From Nonomuraea corallina (lineage in GTDB: Bacteria; Actinomycetota; Actinomycetes; Streptosporangiales; Streptosporangiaceae), in assembly GCF_027620315.1 (NCBI RefSeq), contig NZ_JAPNNL010000048.1, positions 1 to 40,262 of the forward strand: 40,262 bases of DNA, read 5' to 3'. Of this stretch, positions 8,286 through 17,041 are shown in pieces. Under the pieces are notes generated by a model. That model had not been told where the DNA came from and ran no database searches. It saw only the letters and a list, made by a program, of their open reading frames with translations. The first letter of the stretch is position 1. Each line of letters starts with the position of its first letter. The position numbers were made by a program, and so were the translations under genes.

Positions 8286-8303
8286 ACCGGGGACCGTAGC
8301 AAA

Positions 8304-9557
8304 TCACCCGACGGCCGCGAGGCGTCTGCGATGGCTCCTCCGCCGTACCAGCACCACCACGGTCACGACGATCGCGGTGAGCACTCCGACGCCGGGGATG
8401 AGCAGCAGCGCGGCCACCCCGCCGATGAGCCCGCCCGCGACCGAGAGCGCGTCCCTGCCCACACCGAACTCCACCTCCTGACCGGCTTCTCCCTGGACGG
8501 CGCACGTGAGCTGGTAGTCACCCGCGGCGGGCGCGTTGACCAGCAGGATCTGCTCCCACGTCCGGCCGCCGCCGGTGACGGTCTGCCGGCCTTGCGTGTT
8601 GACCAGTCGCGCCTGACCGGGGCCGCCGGAGATCTCGCAGGTGAACGCCGCCCGGCCCTGGGTGGCGATGTAGACGGCCGGTCGCTCCTCGGGGTCGAGC
8701 GACACCGAGACCTTCTCGCCGGCGGCGAACGTCGTGGTCGGGGCCATGTCGGTCACCGTGTTCGTCACACCGTTGACGAACACGAACACCCCCGCCACCA
8801 CGCACACGACCGCGACGCCCCAGGCGGCGGCGATCCACCACAGGCGCGGGCGCACCTCCTTCGCGTCCACCCGCGCCCCGGCCTGCCCGAACTGCTGCTG
8901 CCCGAAAGGCGGCTGCCCGAACTGCTGCGGCCCGCCGTACCCGTGACCGGCCTGCCCGTACGGGCTCTCGCCGTAAGGCCCGGCCCCGGGCGGCGCTCCG
9001 AAGGAACCCGGCTGGGGCCCGCCTCCGTACGGCCCTGCCTGTGGCGGCGGCCCGTACGCTCCGGACTGGGGCTGGGGCCCGTAGTGACCGCCCTGCGACT
9101 GGAATCCGTACGGCCCGGACTGGGGCTGGGGTCCGTGCGCGCCGCTCTGGGGCTGCGGTCCGTACGGCCCGGACTGGGGCTGGGGTCCGTACGCGCCGCT
9201 CTGGGGCTGCGGTCCGTACGCGCCGCTCTGAGGCTGAGGTGCGTAGGGGCCGGACTGCGGCTGCTCGTACGGGCCGGGCTGCGGAGGCCCGTACGGTCCG
9301 GAAGGCGGCGGCGGAGATCCGAAAGGATCGGACTGAGGCGGAGGCCCGAAGGCGCCCGGCTGGGGCTGAGGCCCGGACGGACCGGCCTGCGACTGGCGTT
9401 CGTCCGGACCGTAATCGGAGATTGGTCCGTACGGGTTTGTACCGGATTGGTGCTGTGGCGGCGCGTACGGGGAAGGCTCATCCTGGGATGACTGGCCAAA
9501 AGGGGAACCCTGACCGGAGGGCGGATCGACTGGATTCTCTGGTGATTTGTCGGTCAT
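8304..9557 (-). CDS. Pro/Gln/Gly-rich membrane protein of unknown function
   Basis: 417 residues. The first 230 are low-complexity with many SGxYGPQPQ-type repeats and are probably cytoplasmic. A membrane helix at about 239-262 (WWIAAAWGVAVVCVVAG) is followed by a roughly 105-residue extracellular domain with a Cys pair (FTCEI and LTCAV, about 60 residues apart, probably disulfide-linked). A second membrane helix (about 372-405) precedes a basic tail. I do not recognise the extracellular domain. The gene is divergent from hrcA and heads the operon with DUF3097 and DUF4870. Like the DUF4870 protein it joins a repetitive cytoplasmic domain to a membrane anchor. Confidence 0.75.
   Translation of the reverse strand: MTDKSPENPVDPPSGQGSPFGQSSQDEPSPYAPPQHQSGTNPYGPISDYGPDERQSQAGPSGPQPQPGAFGPPPQSDPFGSPPPPSGPYGPPQPGPYEQPQSGPYAPQPQSGAYGPQPQSGAYGPQPQSGPYGPQPQSGAHGPQPQSGPYGFQSQGGHYGPQPQSGAYGPPPQAGPYGGGPQPGSFGAPPGAGPYGESPYGQAGHGYGGPQQFGQPPFGQQQFGQAGARVDAKEVRPRLWWIAAAWGVAVVCVVAGVFVFVNGVTNTVTDMAPTTTFAAGEKVSVSLDPEERPAVYIATQGRAAFTCEISGGPGQARLVNTQGRQTVTGGGRTWEQILLVNAPAAGDYQLTCAVQGEAGQEVEFGVGRDALSVAGGLIGGVAALLLIPGVGVLTAIVVTVVVLVRRRSHRRRLAAVG
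8885..9400 (-). repeat. Tandem repeats encoding SGPYGPQPQ
   Basis: Imperfect 27-30-nt direct repeats with the core TGGGGCTGGGGTCCGTACG or GGCTGCGGTCCGTACG (plus-strand view) inside the 417-residue membrane protein gene. Best preserved at about 9060-9260. Confidence 0.75.
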
Positions 9558-9645
9558 GTCGGCAAGTGTGAGGCTTGTCCTTGACGCACGCCAGCAGCAG
9601 CGAGGACAACCGAGTTATCGCACCCTGTGGGCGAGAGCCGTACAC

Positions 9646-9672
9646 TTGGCACTCGGGAACACAGAGTGCTAG
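9646..9672 (+). promoter_or_regulatory. CIRCE operator (HrcA binding site)
   Basis: TTGGCACTC, 9 bp, GAGTGCTAG: the canonical CIRCE inverted repeat (TTAGCACTC-N9-GAGTGCTAA) with two changed outer positions. A -10-like TACACT (9641-9646) abuts its left end, so HrcA bound here would block the start point. It is 40 bp upstream of hrcA and implies HrcA autorepression and heat induction of hrcA-dnaJ. Confidence 0.93.
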
Positions 9673-9712
9673 GCCTGGCGTTTCCCTGAAAGTCGCGGTA
9701 GGAGGTGCGCAC

Positions 9713-10732
9713 GTGCTCGACGATCGTAAACTCGCGGTGCTACGCGCCATTGTCGAAGACTACGTGTCGACCAACGAGCCAGTGGGTTCCAAGGCGCTCG
9801 CGGAGCGTCACAATCTGAAGGTCTCACCGGCGACGGTCAGAAATGACATGGCAGCGCTGGAGGAGCAGGGCTACATCACCCAGCCTCACACCAGCGCCGG
9901 CCGCGTGCCGACGGACAAGGGCTACCGCCTGTTCGTCGACAGGCTCTCCCAGGTCAAGCCGCTGTCAGCCGCCGAACGCCGGGCCATCGAGACGTTCCTC
10001 GCCGGAGCGGTCGATCTCGACGACGTGGTCATGCGCACGGTCCGGCTGCTCGCGCAGCTCACCCGGCAGGTCGCCGTCGTGCAGTACCCGACGCTCAACC
10101 GCTCCACCGTGCGCCACGTCGAGCTGGTGCCACTGCACGACCGCCGGGTCATGCTGGTGCTGATCACCAACATGGGCCGGGTCGAGCAGCGCGTGGTCGA
10201 GCTGCCCGAGGTGGTGGAGGAGCACCGGGTCGCCCACATGCGCGGAGTGCTCAACGACTGCCTCGACGGCTGCGGCCTGAGCTGCGTGCCGGAGCAGGTC
10301 GCCGACCTGCCCCAGCGGCTGCCGATCGAGGAACGGCCGGCGATGGCCACGATCCTGTCCGTCCTGCTGGAGACGCTCGTCGAACGGCACGACGAGAAGA
10401 TCGTGTTCGCCGGGGCGGCCAACCTCGCCGGCGCCGACTTCAGCGTCGGCCTGCGCGACGTGCTGGAAGCGCTGGAAGAGCAGGTGGTGCTCATGCGCCT
10501 GCTCGGCGAGACTTCCTCCGACACACCTTCCGCCCTCACCGTGCGCATCGGATCGGAGAACGCCTACACAGGTTTGCGGGGCACGTCCATCGTCGCGACG
10601 GGATACGGTCAAGGCGACAATCAACTGGCCCGGCTCGGCGTGCTGGGCCCGACCAGGATGGACTACCCCGTGACGATGGGCGCCGTGCGCGCGGTGGCAC
10701 GCTACGTCAGCCAGATTCTGGCTGCATCTTAA
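9713..10732 (+). CDS. hrcA: Heat-inducible transcription repressor HrcA
   Basis: 339 residues. The N-terminal winged helix (about 1-75) contains the family sequence [10 protein letters not shown] and [18 protein letters not shown], then the HrcA signature [20 protein letters not shown]. The rest is the GAF-like dimerisation domain with its dimerising insertion. It represses chaperone genes by binding CIRCE and needs GroEL-type chaperonin for activity in characterised species. The GTG at 9713 is fixed by AGGAGG (9700-9705). The CIRCE site is directly upstream and dnaJ starts 11 bp downstream. Confidence 0.97.
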   Translation: MLDDRKLAVLRAIVEDYVSTNEPVGSKALAERHNLKVSPATVRNDMAALEEQGYITQPHTSAGRVPTDKGYRLFVDRLSQVKPLSAAERRAIETFLAGAVDLDDVVMRTVRLLAQLTRQVAVVQYPTLNRSTVRHVELVPLHDRRVMLVLITNMGRVEQRVVELPEVVEEHRVAHMRGVLNDCLDGCGLSCVPEQVADLPQRLPIEERPAMATILSVLLETLVERHDEKIVFAGAANLAGADFSVGLRDVLEALEEQVVLMRLLGETSSDTPSALTVRIGSENAYTGLRGTSIVATGYGQGDNQLARLGVLGPTRMDYPVTMGAVRAVARYVSQILAAS

Positions 10733-10743
10733 GAGGTCGATAA

Positions 10744-11886
10744 GTGGCAAACAGCGACTATTACGCCGCCCTCGGGGTGCGCCGTGACGCCAGTCAGGAT
10801 GAGATCAAGAAGGCCTATCGCAGGCTGGCTCGTGAGCTGCACCCTGACGTGAACCCTGACCCCGCGACTCAGGAGCGGTTCAAGGAGATCACGCAGGCCT
10901 ACGAGGTGCTGTCGGATCCGAACAAGCGCCAGATGTACGACCTGGGCGGTGACCCGTTCGGCGGCGCCGGGGCCGGCGCGCCGGGTGGCGGCTTCGGGGC
11001 CGGCTTCCCCTTCAGCGACATCATGGACGCGTTCTTCGGCACCGCCACGGGAGGGGCCCGCGGCCCGCGCTCGCGCGCCCGCCGAGGCCGCAACGCGACC
11101 ATCCGGGTCGAGCTCGACCTGCGCGAGACCGCGTTCGGCACCACCCGCGAGCTGGCGGTCGACACGGCGGTGCTGTGCGAGGTGTGCACGGGCTCCGGCG
11201 CGGCCCCCGGCACCCACCCCGACACCTGCGACATGTGCAACGGCCGTGGCGAGATCTCCCAGGTCACCAGGTCCTTCCTGGGCCAGGTCATGACCACGCG
11301 CCCGTGCCCGCAGTGCGGCGGCTTCGGCAGCATCATCCGCCACCCGTGCCAGGAGTGCTCGGGCGACGGGCGGGTCCGCACCCGCCGCACGATCAAGGTG
11401 CGCATCCCGGCGGGCGTCGAGGACGGCACCCACATCCAGCTCGCCGGCGAGGGCGAGATCGGCCCCGGCGGCGGCCCGCCCGGCGACCTCTTCCTGGAGA
11501 TCGTCGAACGGGCCCATGAGATCTTCGAACGGCGCGGCGACGACCTCCACTGCACCGTCCAGATCCCGATGACGGCCGCCGCGCTCGGCACCGTGCTCAC
11601 GGTCGAGACCCTCGACGGCGCCGAGGAGATCGACGTCCGGCCCGGCACGCAGTCGGGGCAGGTCATCACCATGTTCCAGCGCGGCGTGCAGCGCCTCAAC
11701 GAGACCGGCCGCGGCGACCTGCTCATCCACGTCAACGTGGAGACCCCGTCCCGGCTCGACCCCGCCCAGGAGGAACTGCTGCGCGAGCTGGCCAAGCTGC
11801 GCGGCGAGGAGCGGCCGCCGGGCAAGTTCGCGCCGGGGCAGCAGAGCTTCTTCTCCCGGCTCCGCGACGCCTTCAACGGCCGCTGA
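10744..11886 (+). CDS. dnaJ: Molecular chaperone DnaJ (HrcA-linked DnaJ2 type)
   Basis: 380 residues with full type I architecture. The J-domain (1-66) has HPD at 33-35. A Gly/Phe-rich linker (about 72-95) is followed by a zinc domain with all four CxxCxGxG repeats ([32 protein letters not shown]) and then the client-binding C-terminal domains. It delivers unfolded proteins to DnaK and stimulates its ATPase. Actinomycetes often have one dnaJ in the dnaK-grpE operon and a second beside hrcA; this is the latter. The GTG at 10744 is 11 bp after hrcA, so the pair is one CIRCE-controlled operon. Confidence 0.97.
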   Translation: MANSDYYAALGVRRDASQDEIKKAYRRLARELHPDVNPDPATQERFKEITQAYEVLSDPNKRQMYDLGGDPFGGAGAGAPGGGFGAGFPFSDIMDAFFGTATGGARGPRSRARRGRNATIRVELDLRETAFGTTRELAVDTAVLCEVCTGSGAAPGTHPDTCDMCNGRGEISQVTRSFLGQVMTTRPCPQCGGFGSIIRHPCQECSGDGRVRTRRTIKVRIPAGVEDGTHIQLAGEGEIGPGGGPPGDLFLEIVERAHEIFERRGDDLHCTVQIPMTAAALGTVLTVETLDGAEEIDVRPGTQSGQVITMFQRGVQRLNETGRGDLLIHVNVETPSRLDPAQEELLRELAKLRGEERPPGKFAPGQQSFFSRLRDAFNGR

Positions 11887-11895
11887 CGACCTCCC

Positions 11896-11928
11896 GACCC
11901 GCGCCCCACCAGAACCAGGGCGCGGGTC
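11896..11928. terminator. 11-bp GC-rich hairpin between dnaJ and the convergent kinase
   Basis: Perfect stem GACCCGCGCCC with GGGCGCGGGTC around an 11-nt loop, 10 bp after the dnaJ stop and 20 bp before the kinase stop. There is no T-run. It is a probable bidirectional terminator by position. Confidence 0.55.
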
Positions 11929-11948
11929 CGGTGCGCCGGGCCGGGCGC

Positions 11949-14681
11949 TCAGCGGGAGTCCTTGAGGAGCTGCGCGGGCCGTACGGCCAGGAGTTCCTCC
12001 GGCAGGGCCACCAGCGCGGTGACGCCGCCGCCGGGTGACTTGTGCAGCGACACCCGCACGCCCAGCCGCTCCGCCAGCCTGCCGACCACGTGGTGCCCCA
12101 GACAGCGGGTCGGCGTCACCAGGAAGCTCTGCTCGCCGCGCAGCCGGGCGTTGGCCGTGGCGAGCTCCGCGGCCGTCATCCCCACCCCCTGGTCGGAGAT
12201 CATGATGCGGCACTCACTGTCCAAGGCCCGCGACACGACGTTCACCTCCGCATCGGACGCGGAGTAGCAGAGCGCGTTGTCCAGCAGCTCCGCCAGCATG
12301 TGGGCCACCTCCGCCACCACCGGCCCCCGCACGTACGCCCGGCCCGCCACCCGCAACGCCACCCGCTGATGGTCCTCGACCTCGGCCAGCACCGCCCGCA
12401 ACACCTCGTCCACCGGCACCGGCTCCGACGAGCGCCGCCGCCCCCGCGTTCCGGTCAGGACCAGCAGGCTCTCGGAGTTCCTGCGCAGGCGGCTGGTCAG
12501 CCGGTCCAGCTCGCACAGCCGCGCCAGCACCGCCGGGTCCGACTCGTTGCGCTGCAGCACGCTGATGAACGTGAGCTGCCGGTGCACCAGATCCCGATGC
12601 CGCATCCCCAGCCCTTCCAGCGACGCGGCCGCGTCCTGGCGGATCTCCGCCCGCGAGGCGGCGATCCGCACCGCCGCCTCATGCAGGTCCATCAGCGCCC
12701 CGGCCAACTGCCCGAACTCACCCCGATGAGCACCGCCGTCCGCACGCGCCGGGCCGGGTCCCGCGCCCGGCCCGTCCGGGGTCTCGCGTCCAGCGTCGGG
12801 ACCGTGCGGACCTTCGTGTGCTGGACCGGGACCGTCCCGGAGTGCGGCGTCCGGGGTCTCGTGTGTGTCGAGACCGTCCTGGGGCGGCGGGTGCGGGGAC
12901 CGCGACGAAGGGGGTGTGTCGGCGGGATCTGAGTCCGTCGGCGCGCCGAGCACGCTGTCGAACCGGCGCTCCCCGTCGCGGCGGTGAGAGCGGGAGACCA
13001 GATGGCCGCGTGCCTGGAGGCGTCCGGCCTCGTGGCCCAGGCCGTCCCTGTCGCGCCGGCCCCGCAAGGAAGCGGCGGCGGGCCGGAAGGAGGCGTTGTA
13101 GGCGCGCCACAGATGGGCCGGGTGAGCGCTTCCGGGTTCGGCGGCGCCGACGGCGGCCGGGTGGCGCGGCTCGGCCTCCAGGATGGCGACGTGGCGGGCC
13201 AGGGCCGTGGCCTCGCCGGTGAGCCTCCGGAGCGGGCGCAGGATCGAGCGGGCGAGAAGCGTGCCCAGCGCCGCCATGACCAGCAGGATCACCGCCCCCG
13301 CACCGGTCAGCAGCATCAGATGTCGGGTGTGGCGTTCGCGGACCGCCGCGGCGCGGGCGAGCAACTCCTGTCCCGCCGAACGCTGCACGGAGTGCAGGGC
13401 GTTGACGTAGGCGCCGCTGGCGACGAGCCAGGTACGCGGGCGAACCGCCAAGGGGGTGCCCGGCGGGGCGGCGAGGGCGCGCCGTTCCAGCCGTGCCGTT
13501 CTGGCCGCCTGCGGGCTTCGCTGCGCCCGGGACAGCTCGGCCGCACCGGCGGGGGCGGCCACCCGCCGGTAGGCGGCCAGGGAGTCCGCCAGGGAGGCCC
13601 TGGCCTCCAGGAACGCGACGTACTCGGACGGGCGGAACCCGCCTGTCACGTAGGCCGCCGTGACCACCGCCCGCTCCCGCGCGGCCGCCTCCTTGGCCCG
13701 GCTGATGGCCTCCAGCGCCCGCGCGGGCCTCGTCAGCGCCGGGTCCCCGAGACCGGCCGTCTCCGTGAACGGCCCCGGCACGGGCGTCCCGGGGAGAACC
13801 CCGTCCGGCGACAGGGAACCGGCGAAGAATCCGTCCGGCCACAGGGAACCGGCCGGCCACCCGTCCGGCCACCCGTCCGGCCACAGGGAACCGGCGAAGG
13901 AGCCGTCCGGCGTCGGAGAGCCCGTCAAGGAGCCGTCCGTCAGCTCCGTGATGGCGTCGGTGAACGCCTGGAAGACCTCCCGGCGGACCACCGGCCCACG
14001 ATCGGTCGGCCCACGATCGGTCGCCGGTCCGCCGCCCGTCGCTCCCTTGCCGTCCGCCGCCGGCCGCGCCTCCTGACGGCCGGCCGCATCGGCTCTCACT
14101 GTTTCCGTGCCGGCGCTCGCCGAGGTCGAGGGCTGCCCTGGCGCGGGTGCGGGGGTGACCGGCGCGCCGAACGGTCCGATCATGGGCGTTTCCGGTCCGT
14201 ACGTGGACCGCTGGGCGCGGGGCGGACCGCCGGGAACCGCGGGCGTTTCCGGGGCCAGGGGCAGGGCCGGGGCCGTGGTGCGGGCGCGATCGAGGGTGGG
14301 GAGCCGGGCCAGAGCCCGGCGCACGGAGGCGTACGGAACGCCCGTGGCGTCCGGAGCGGCGAGCAGCTGGGAGAGCGCGGCGTGGGAGCGGTCGGTGGCC
14401 AGGCGGGCGGTCGTGAGGTCGGCCCTGACGCGGCCGTCGCCGGCGTGCAGCGCCGTCAGGAGGGTGCGCTCGCGCTGGAGGGCGTGCACGAGATTCTGCA
14501 CCGCGAGCACCAGCGTGGCCTGCCGGGACGTCTCGGCGGCGGCGGAGCGGGCGCGCAGGTGGGAGGCGGCCTGCGTGGCCATCCCGGCGATCAGCAGGAG
14601 CGTGGGCACGGCCAGGACGAGGAGGAGGCGCGTTCTGATGCGCACGGGACGGCGGCGCCGGCGTGCGGGAGAGACGGTCAT
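11949..14681 (-). CDS. Sensor histidine kinase with nitrate/nitrite-sensing-type extracellular domain
   Basis: 910 residues from ATG 14681 (preceded by GAGGGG; a start 42 nt further up is possible). Membrane helix 18-38; helical NIT-type sensor about 45-450, interrupted by a low-complexity loop (about 138-300) with WPDG repeats; second helix 455-477; HAMP-like segment to about 505; a second Pro/Gly/Arg-rich linker 505-655; DHp-like helices about 660-745 (RHRDLVHRQL, then ELDRLTSRLRRNSESLLVL); ATPase domain about 755-895 with N-box ELLDN and G1 DQGVGM. This resembles the Streptomyces conservon kinase type. No response regulator, DUF742, roadblock or GTPase partner is adjacent, so it is an orphan here. 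The signal sensed is not provable from sequence. Confidence 0.85.
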   Translation of the reverse strand: MTVSPARRRRRPVRIRTRLLLVLAVPTLLLIAGMATQAASHLRARSAAAETSRQATLVLAVQNLVHALQRERTLLTALHAGDGRVRADLTTARLATDRSHAALSQLLAAPDATGVPYASVRRALARLPTLDRARTTAPALPLAPETPAVPGGPPRAQRSTYGPETPMIGPFGAPVTPAPAPGQPSTSASAGTETVRADAAGRQEARPAADGKGATGGGPATDRGPTDRGPVVRREVFQAFTDAITELTDGSLTGSPTPDGSFAGSLWPDGWPDGWPAGSLWPDGFFAGSLSPDGVLPGTPVPGPFTETAGLGDPALTRPARALEAISRAKEAAARERAVVTAAYVTGGFRPSEYVAFLEARASLADSLAAYRRVAAPAGAAELSRAQRSPQAARTARLERRALAAPPGTPLAVRPRTWLVASGAYVNALHSVQRSAGQELLARAAAVRERHTRHLMLLTGAGAVILLVMAALGTLLARSILRPLRRLTGEATALARHVAILEAEPRHPAAVGAAEPGSAHPAHLWRAYNASFRPAAASLRGRRDRDGLGHEAGRLQARGHLVSRSHRRDGERRFDSVLGAPTDSDPADTPPSSRSPHPPPQDGLDTHETPDAALRDGPGPAHEGPHGPDAGRETPDGPGAGPGPARADGGAHRGEFGQLAGALMDLHEAAVRIAASRAEIRQDAAASLEGLGMRHRDLVHRQLTFISVLQRNESDPAVLARLCELDRLTSRLRRNSESLLVLTGTRGRRRSSEPVPVDEVLRAVLAEVEDHQRVALRVAGRAYVRGPVVAEVAHMLAELLDNALCYSASDAEVNVVSRALDSECRIMISDQGVGMTAAELATANARLRGEQSFLVTPTRCLGHHVVGRLAERLGVRVSLHKSPGGGVTALVALPEELLAVRPAQLLKDSR
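13797..13934 (-). repeat. Tandem repeats encoding GSLWPDG in the sensor loop
   Basis: Imperfect direct repeats around GTCCGGCCACAGGGAACCGG and a short GTCCGGCCACCC unit, coding for SFAGSLWPDG, WPDGWPAG, FFAGSLSPDG and similar. They lie in the extracellular loop of the kinase (residues about 250-295). Confidence 0.7.
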
Positions 14682-14778
14682 CGACCCCTCGTAAAGTGAT
14701 CTCAGGAAGGCTGCACGCGACACGATATTGCGCTGCGTGTCCGCGCTGCTGCGTAACGTAGAGAATCCGAGGTGCCTG

Positions 14779-15504
14779 GTGACGGTTCCGGTGTTCCTGT
14801 CGGACGAGCTTGATGGGCCCGAGCTGGTGCTCGGCGGCCCCGAGGGGCGTCACGCGGCCACCGTCAGACGGCTGCGCGCGGGGGAGCGGGTGGATCTCAC
14901 CGACGGCGGCGGGTCGGTGGCCGAGTGCGTGGTGCGCGAGGTGCTCAAGGACTCGCTGCGGGTCGAGGTGCTCGGCAGGTACGAGGTCGCGCCGTCCAGT
15001 CCGAGGCTGGTCGTCGTCCAAGGGCTGCCGAAGGGGGACCGGGGCGAGCTGGCGGTCGAGATGATGACCGAGGCGGGCGTCGACGTGATCGTGCCCTGGC
15101 AGGCGTCGCGGAGCATCACCCAGTGGAAGGGCGACAAGGCGGCCAAGGCGCTGCGGCGCTGGCAGTCGACCGCCCGGGAGGCGGGCAAGCAGGCCAGGCG
15201 GTTCCACCTGCCCGAGGTGACCGAGCCGGTCACGACGGCCGGGGCGGTGAGGCTGCTGGCGGGGGCCGCGCTGGGGCTGGTGCTGCACGAGGAGGCCGCG
15301 GAGCCGCTGTCCCGGATGGAGCTCCCGGCCGACGGCGACATCGTCGTCGTGGTGGGGCCCGAGGGCGGGGTGTCGGAGCGGGAGGTGGAGGAGTTCCGGG
15401 CGGCGGGGGCGGCGACGGTGCGGCTGGGGTCCACGGTGCTGCGGACCTCGACGGCCGGGCTGGCCGCGGCCGCGGTCCTGCTCGCCCGTACAGGACGCTG
15501 GTGA
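14779..15504 (+). CDS. rsmE: 16S rRNA (uracil-1498-N3)-methyltransferase RsmE
   Basis: 241 residues. The N-terminal PUA-like domain (about 1-72) ends with strands binding rRNA. The SPOUT knot domain shows VVGPEGGVSEREVEEF (about 194-209) and LGSTVLRTSTAG (about 219-230), which build the trefoil knot and SAM pocket. It methylates U1498 of 16S rRNA in the assembled 30S subunit. The GTG at 14779 is chosen because GAGG lies 6 nt upstream and the family begins MTVPVF-like; the frame is open 51 nt further up. It is divergent from the kinase. In many actinomycetes it sits between dnaJ and the HIT gene; here a sigma-factor pair intervenes. Confidence 0.95.
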   Translation: MTVPVFLSDELDGPELVLGGPEGRHAATVRRLRAGERVDLTDGGGSVAECVVREVLKDSLRVEVLGRYEVAPSSPRLVVVQGLPKGDRGELAVEMMTEAGVDVIVPWQASRSITQWKGDKAAKALRRWQSTAREAGKQARRFHLPEVTEPVTTAGAVRLLAGAALGLVLHEEAAEPLSRMELPADGDIVVVVGPEGGVSEREVEEFRAAGAATVRLGSTVLRTSTAGLAAAAVLLARTGRW

Positions 15505-15589
15505 CGTGGGTGGGCTGCCACTTCCGTGACGAACGGTGGTGACGCGGGCGGGCTTGCGGCACCCGTACAGGGCTCTGGACCTGCGCGGG

Positions 15590-16234
15590 TCAGGGGATGG
15601 TGTGGGCGCTCATCATGGGGCTGGGCATGTCGGAGGGGCTCGGGGCCGGGCTCAGCGGCTTGCACTCCTCCTCCGGGCACGGCGTCGCCGTCGTCGAGGT
15701 CTCGGTCTCCGTGGGTGACGGCGGCGGCGGGTCGCCGGCTTCCGGGCAGTCGGGGGGCTCGGCCTGGCCGTCGGCCGGTGAGGGGCAGGGGGTCGCGGTG
15801 GGGGAGGGCGTCGGCTTGGCGGTGGACCTGGCCGTCTCCGACGGGCGCGCCGGCTGGTCGGGCGGCGGCTCCGAGGAGGGCACCGGCGGCACCACCACCG
15901 GCTCACTCTGACGCACCGTCGACCTGGGCACGGCGGGCCGGCTGGTGGAGGACTTGGCCGGGTGGGTGACGCTGGAGGTGCTGCGCACCTCCTGGATCGG
16001 CGCCTCGATGACGCGGTGGCGCAGCTCCGGCACCACCATCACGATCGTCGCCGCGACCAGCACCGCGCTGGCGGCGGCGGCGCCGGTACGCCACCAGAAG
16101 AGGTTGCGCGCGCCGCGCCGTTCGATCTTCGTACGGATGACGTCGAGCCCGTCCGGCGAGGGCACGACCGCTTCCGCCTCCGCACGGAGGGCACGGCGCA
16201 GCAGCTCGCCGTACTCGTCGGGGGGCTGGGTCAT
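15590..16234 (-). CDS. Single-pass membrane protein coupled to an ECF sigma factor (possible anti-sigma factor)
   Basis: 214 residues: a cytoplasmic N-terminus (1-48, charged and helical), one membrane helix (about 49-68), then a Pro/Ser/Thr-rich extracytoplasmic tail with four cysteines (in PTATPCPS, PPDCPEA, TPCPEEECKP). The start overlaps the stop of the sigma gene as ATGA. Topology and coupling are those of an anti-sigma factor, but the 48-residue cytoplasmic part lacks the HxxxCxxC zinc motif and is too short to call by eye. An anti-sigma role is inference. Confidence 0.7.
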   Translation of the reverse strand: MTQPPDEYGELLRRALRAEAEAVVPSPDGLDVIRTKIERRGARNLFWWRTGAAAASAVLVAATIVMVVPELRHRVIEAPIQEVRSTSSVTHPAKSSTSRPAVPRSTVRQSEPVVVPPVPSSEPPPDQPARPSETARSTAKPTPSPTATPCPSPADGQAEPPDCPEAGDPPPPSPTETETSTTATPCPEEECKPLSPAPSPSDMPSPMMSAHTIP

Positions 16235-16833
16235 GACATCTTCTCCAGGACGGAACGCAGGGCGGCCATGCCACGTGCCGTGTGGCTCTTCACCGCCCCC
16301 TTGCTGATGCCCATGGCGTGGGCGATCTCGGCTTCGGACAGATCACCGTAATAGCGAAGGACCAGTGCCTCCCTCTGGCGTGACGGTAGCGCCCGCAGGG
16401 CTTCGATGACCGCGGACCGCTCGAACTCGCCGATGGCGCCGTGCTCCGCGCTCGGTGCGTCGGGCATGCCCTTCGGGGCGTACTTCTCCACGACCGCCCG
16501 GTGCCGCAGCACGGACCTGGACCGGTTGACGACGGATTGCCGAAGGTAGGCGAGTGCTTTGTCGGGGTCGCGTAACCGGCGCCAGGCACCGTGGATGGCG
16601 ACGAACGCATCCTGCACGACTTCCTCCGCGGTTGCCATGTCGCGCACCAGCAACACGGCGAGACGTACCAATGACCGAAAATGCGCGCTGTAAAGCGCGG
16701 TCACGGCCATGTCGGCGTCCCACCCGACGGGCACCGCCCCCATGGATCTGTCGACCAGGAGGGTTTCGGTGGTCACATCAGTGGGACGCGCGGCCTTCCC
16801 TGACGGTTTACGCTCTTCCGGATTTGGGGGCAT
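16231..16833 (-). CDS. RNA polymerase ECF sigma factor, SigE/SigE-like family
   Basis: About 200 residues from ATG 16833; the frame extends to a GTG at 16899, and the first 40 residues are poorly conserved-looking in either case. Sigma region 2 runs from ALYSAHFRSLVRLAVLLVRD through EEVVQDAFVAIHGAW to LAYLRQSVVNRSRSVLR. Region 4 is VIEALRALPSRQREALVLRY through SEAEIAHAMGISKGAVKSHT, a clear helix-turn-helix. A TAGGGT box at 16902-16907 (minus strand) would start transcription near 16895, just inside the GTG-start version, which favours the shorter protein. It is co-transcribed with the membrane protein downstream (4-bp overlap). Confidence 0.88.
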   Translation of the reverse strand: MPPNPEERKPSGKAARPTDVTTETLLVDRSMGAVPVGWDADMAVTALYSAHFRSLVRLAVLLVRDMATAEEVVQDAFVAIHGAWRRLRDPDKALAYLRQSVVNRSRSVLRHRAVVEKYAPKGMPDAPSAEHGAIGEFERSAVIEALRALPSRQREALVLRYYGDLSEAEIAHAMGISKGAVKSHTARGMAALRSVLEKMS

Positions 16834-17041
16834 GACCCAGTTGTGTCCTCGCCAGGTGGTCTCGCCCGTGGCTGAAATCGTCGCTGTGGTAGTGCACACA
16901 CACCCTAACCGTTGGATCTTCGGCCGCCACGGCTGATCTGGTCACCGATTCGCAACGCTGATCATCGGATCCGCGGCGTGGCAGGTCAGCGCCGCCCGGC
17001 CTTACGCAGGGGAGAGCCACCCCTATCGGTAAGGTGATCGG

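Noticed and set aside
12718..15288. Long open frame overlapping the kinase and rsmE
   Set aside because: It runs out of frame with the kinase and antisense to rsmE, and has biased low-complexity composition; the kinase and rsmE frames carry recognisable domains.
16895..16907. Leaderless start for the sigma gene at GTG 16899 from TAGGGT
   Set aside because: The -10 box ends only 2 nt before that GTG, so the codon would lie upstream of the start point; ATG 16833 is preferred.
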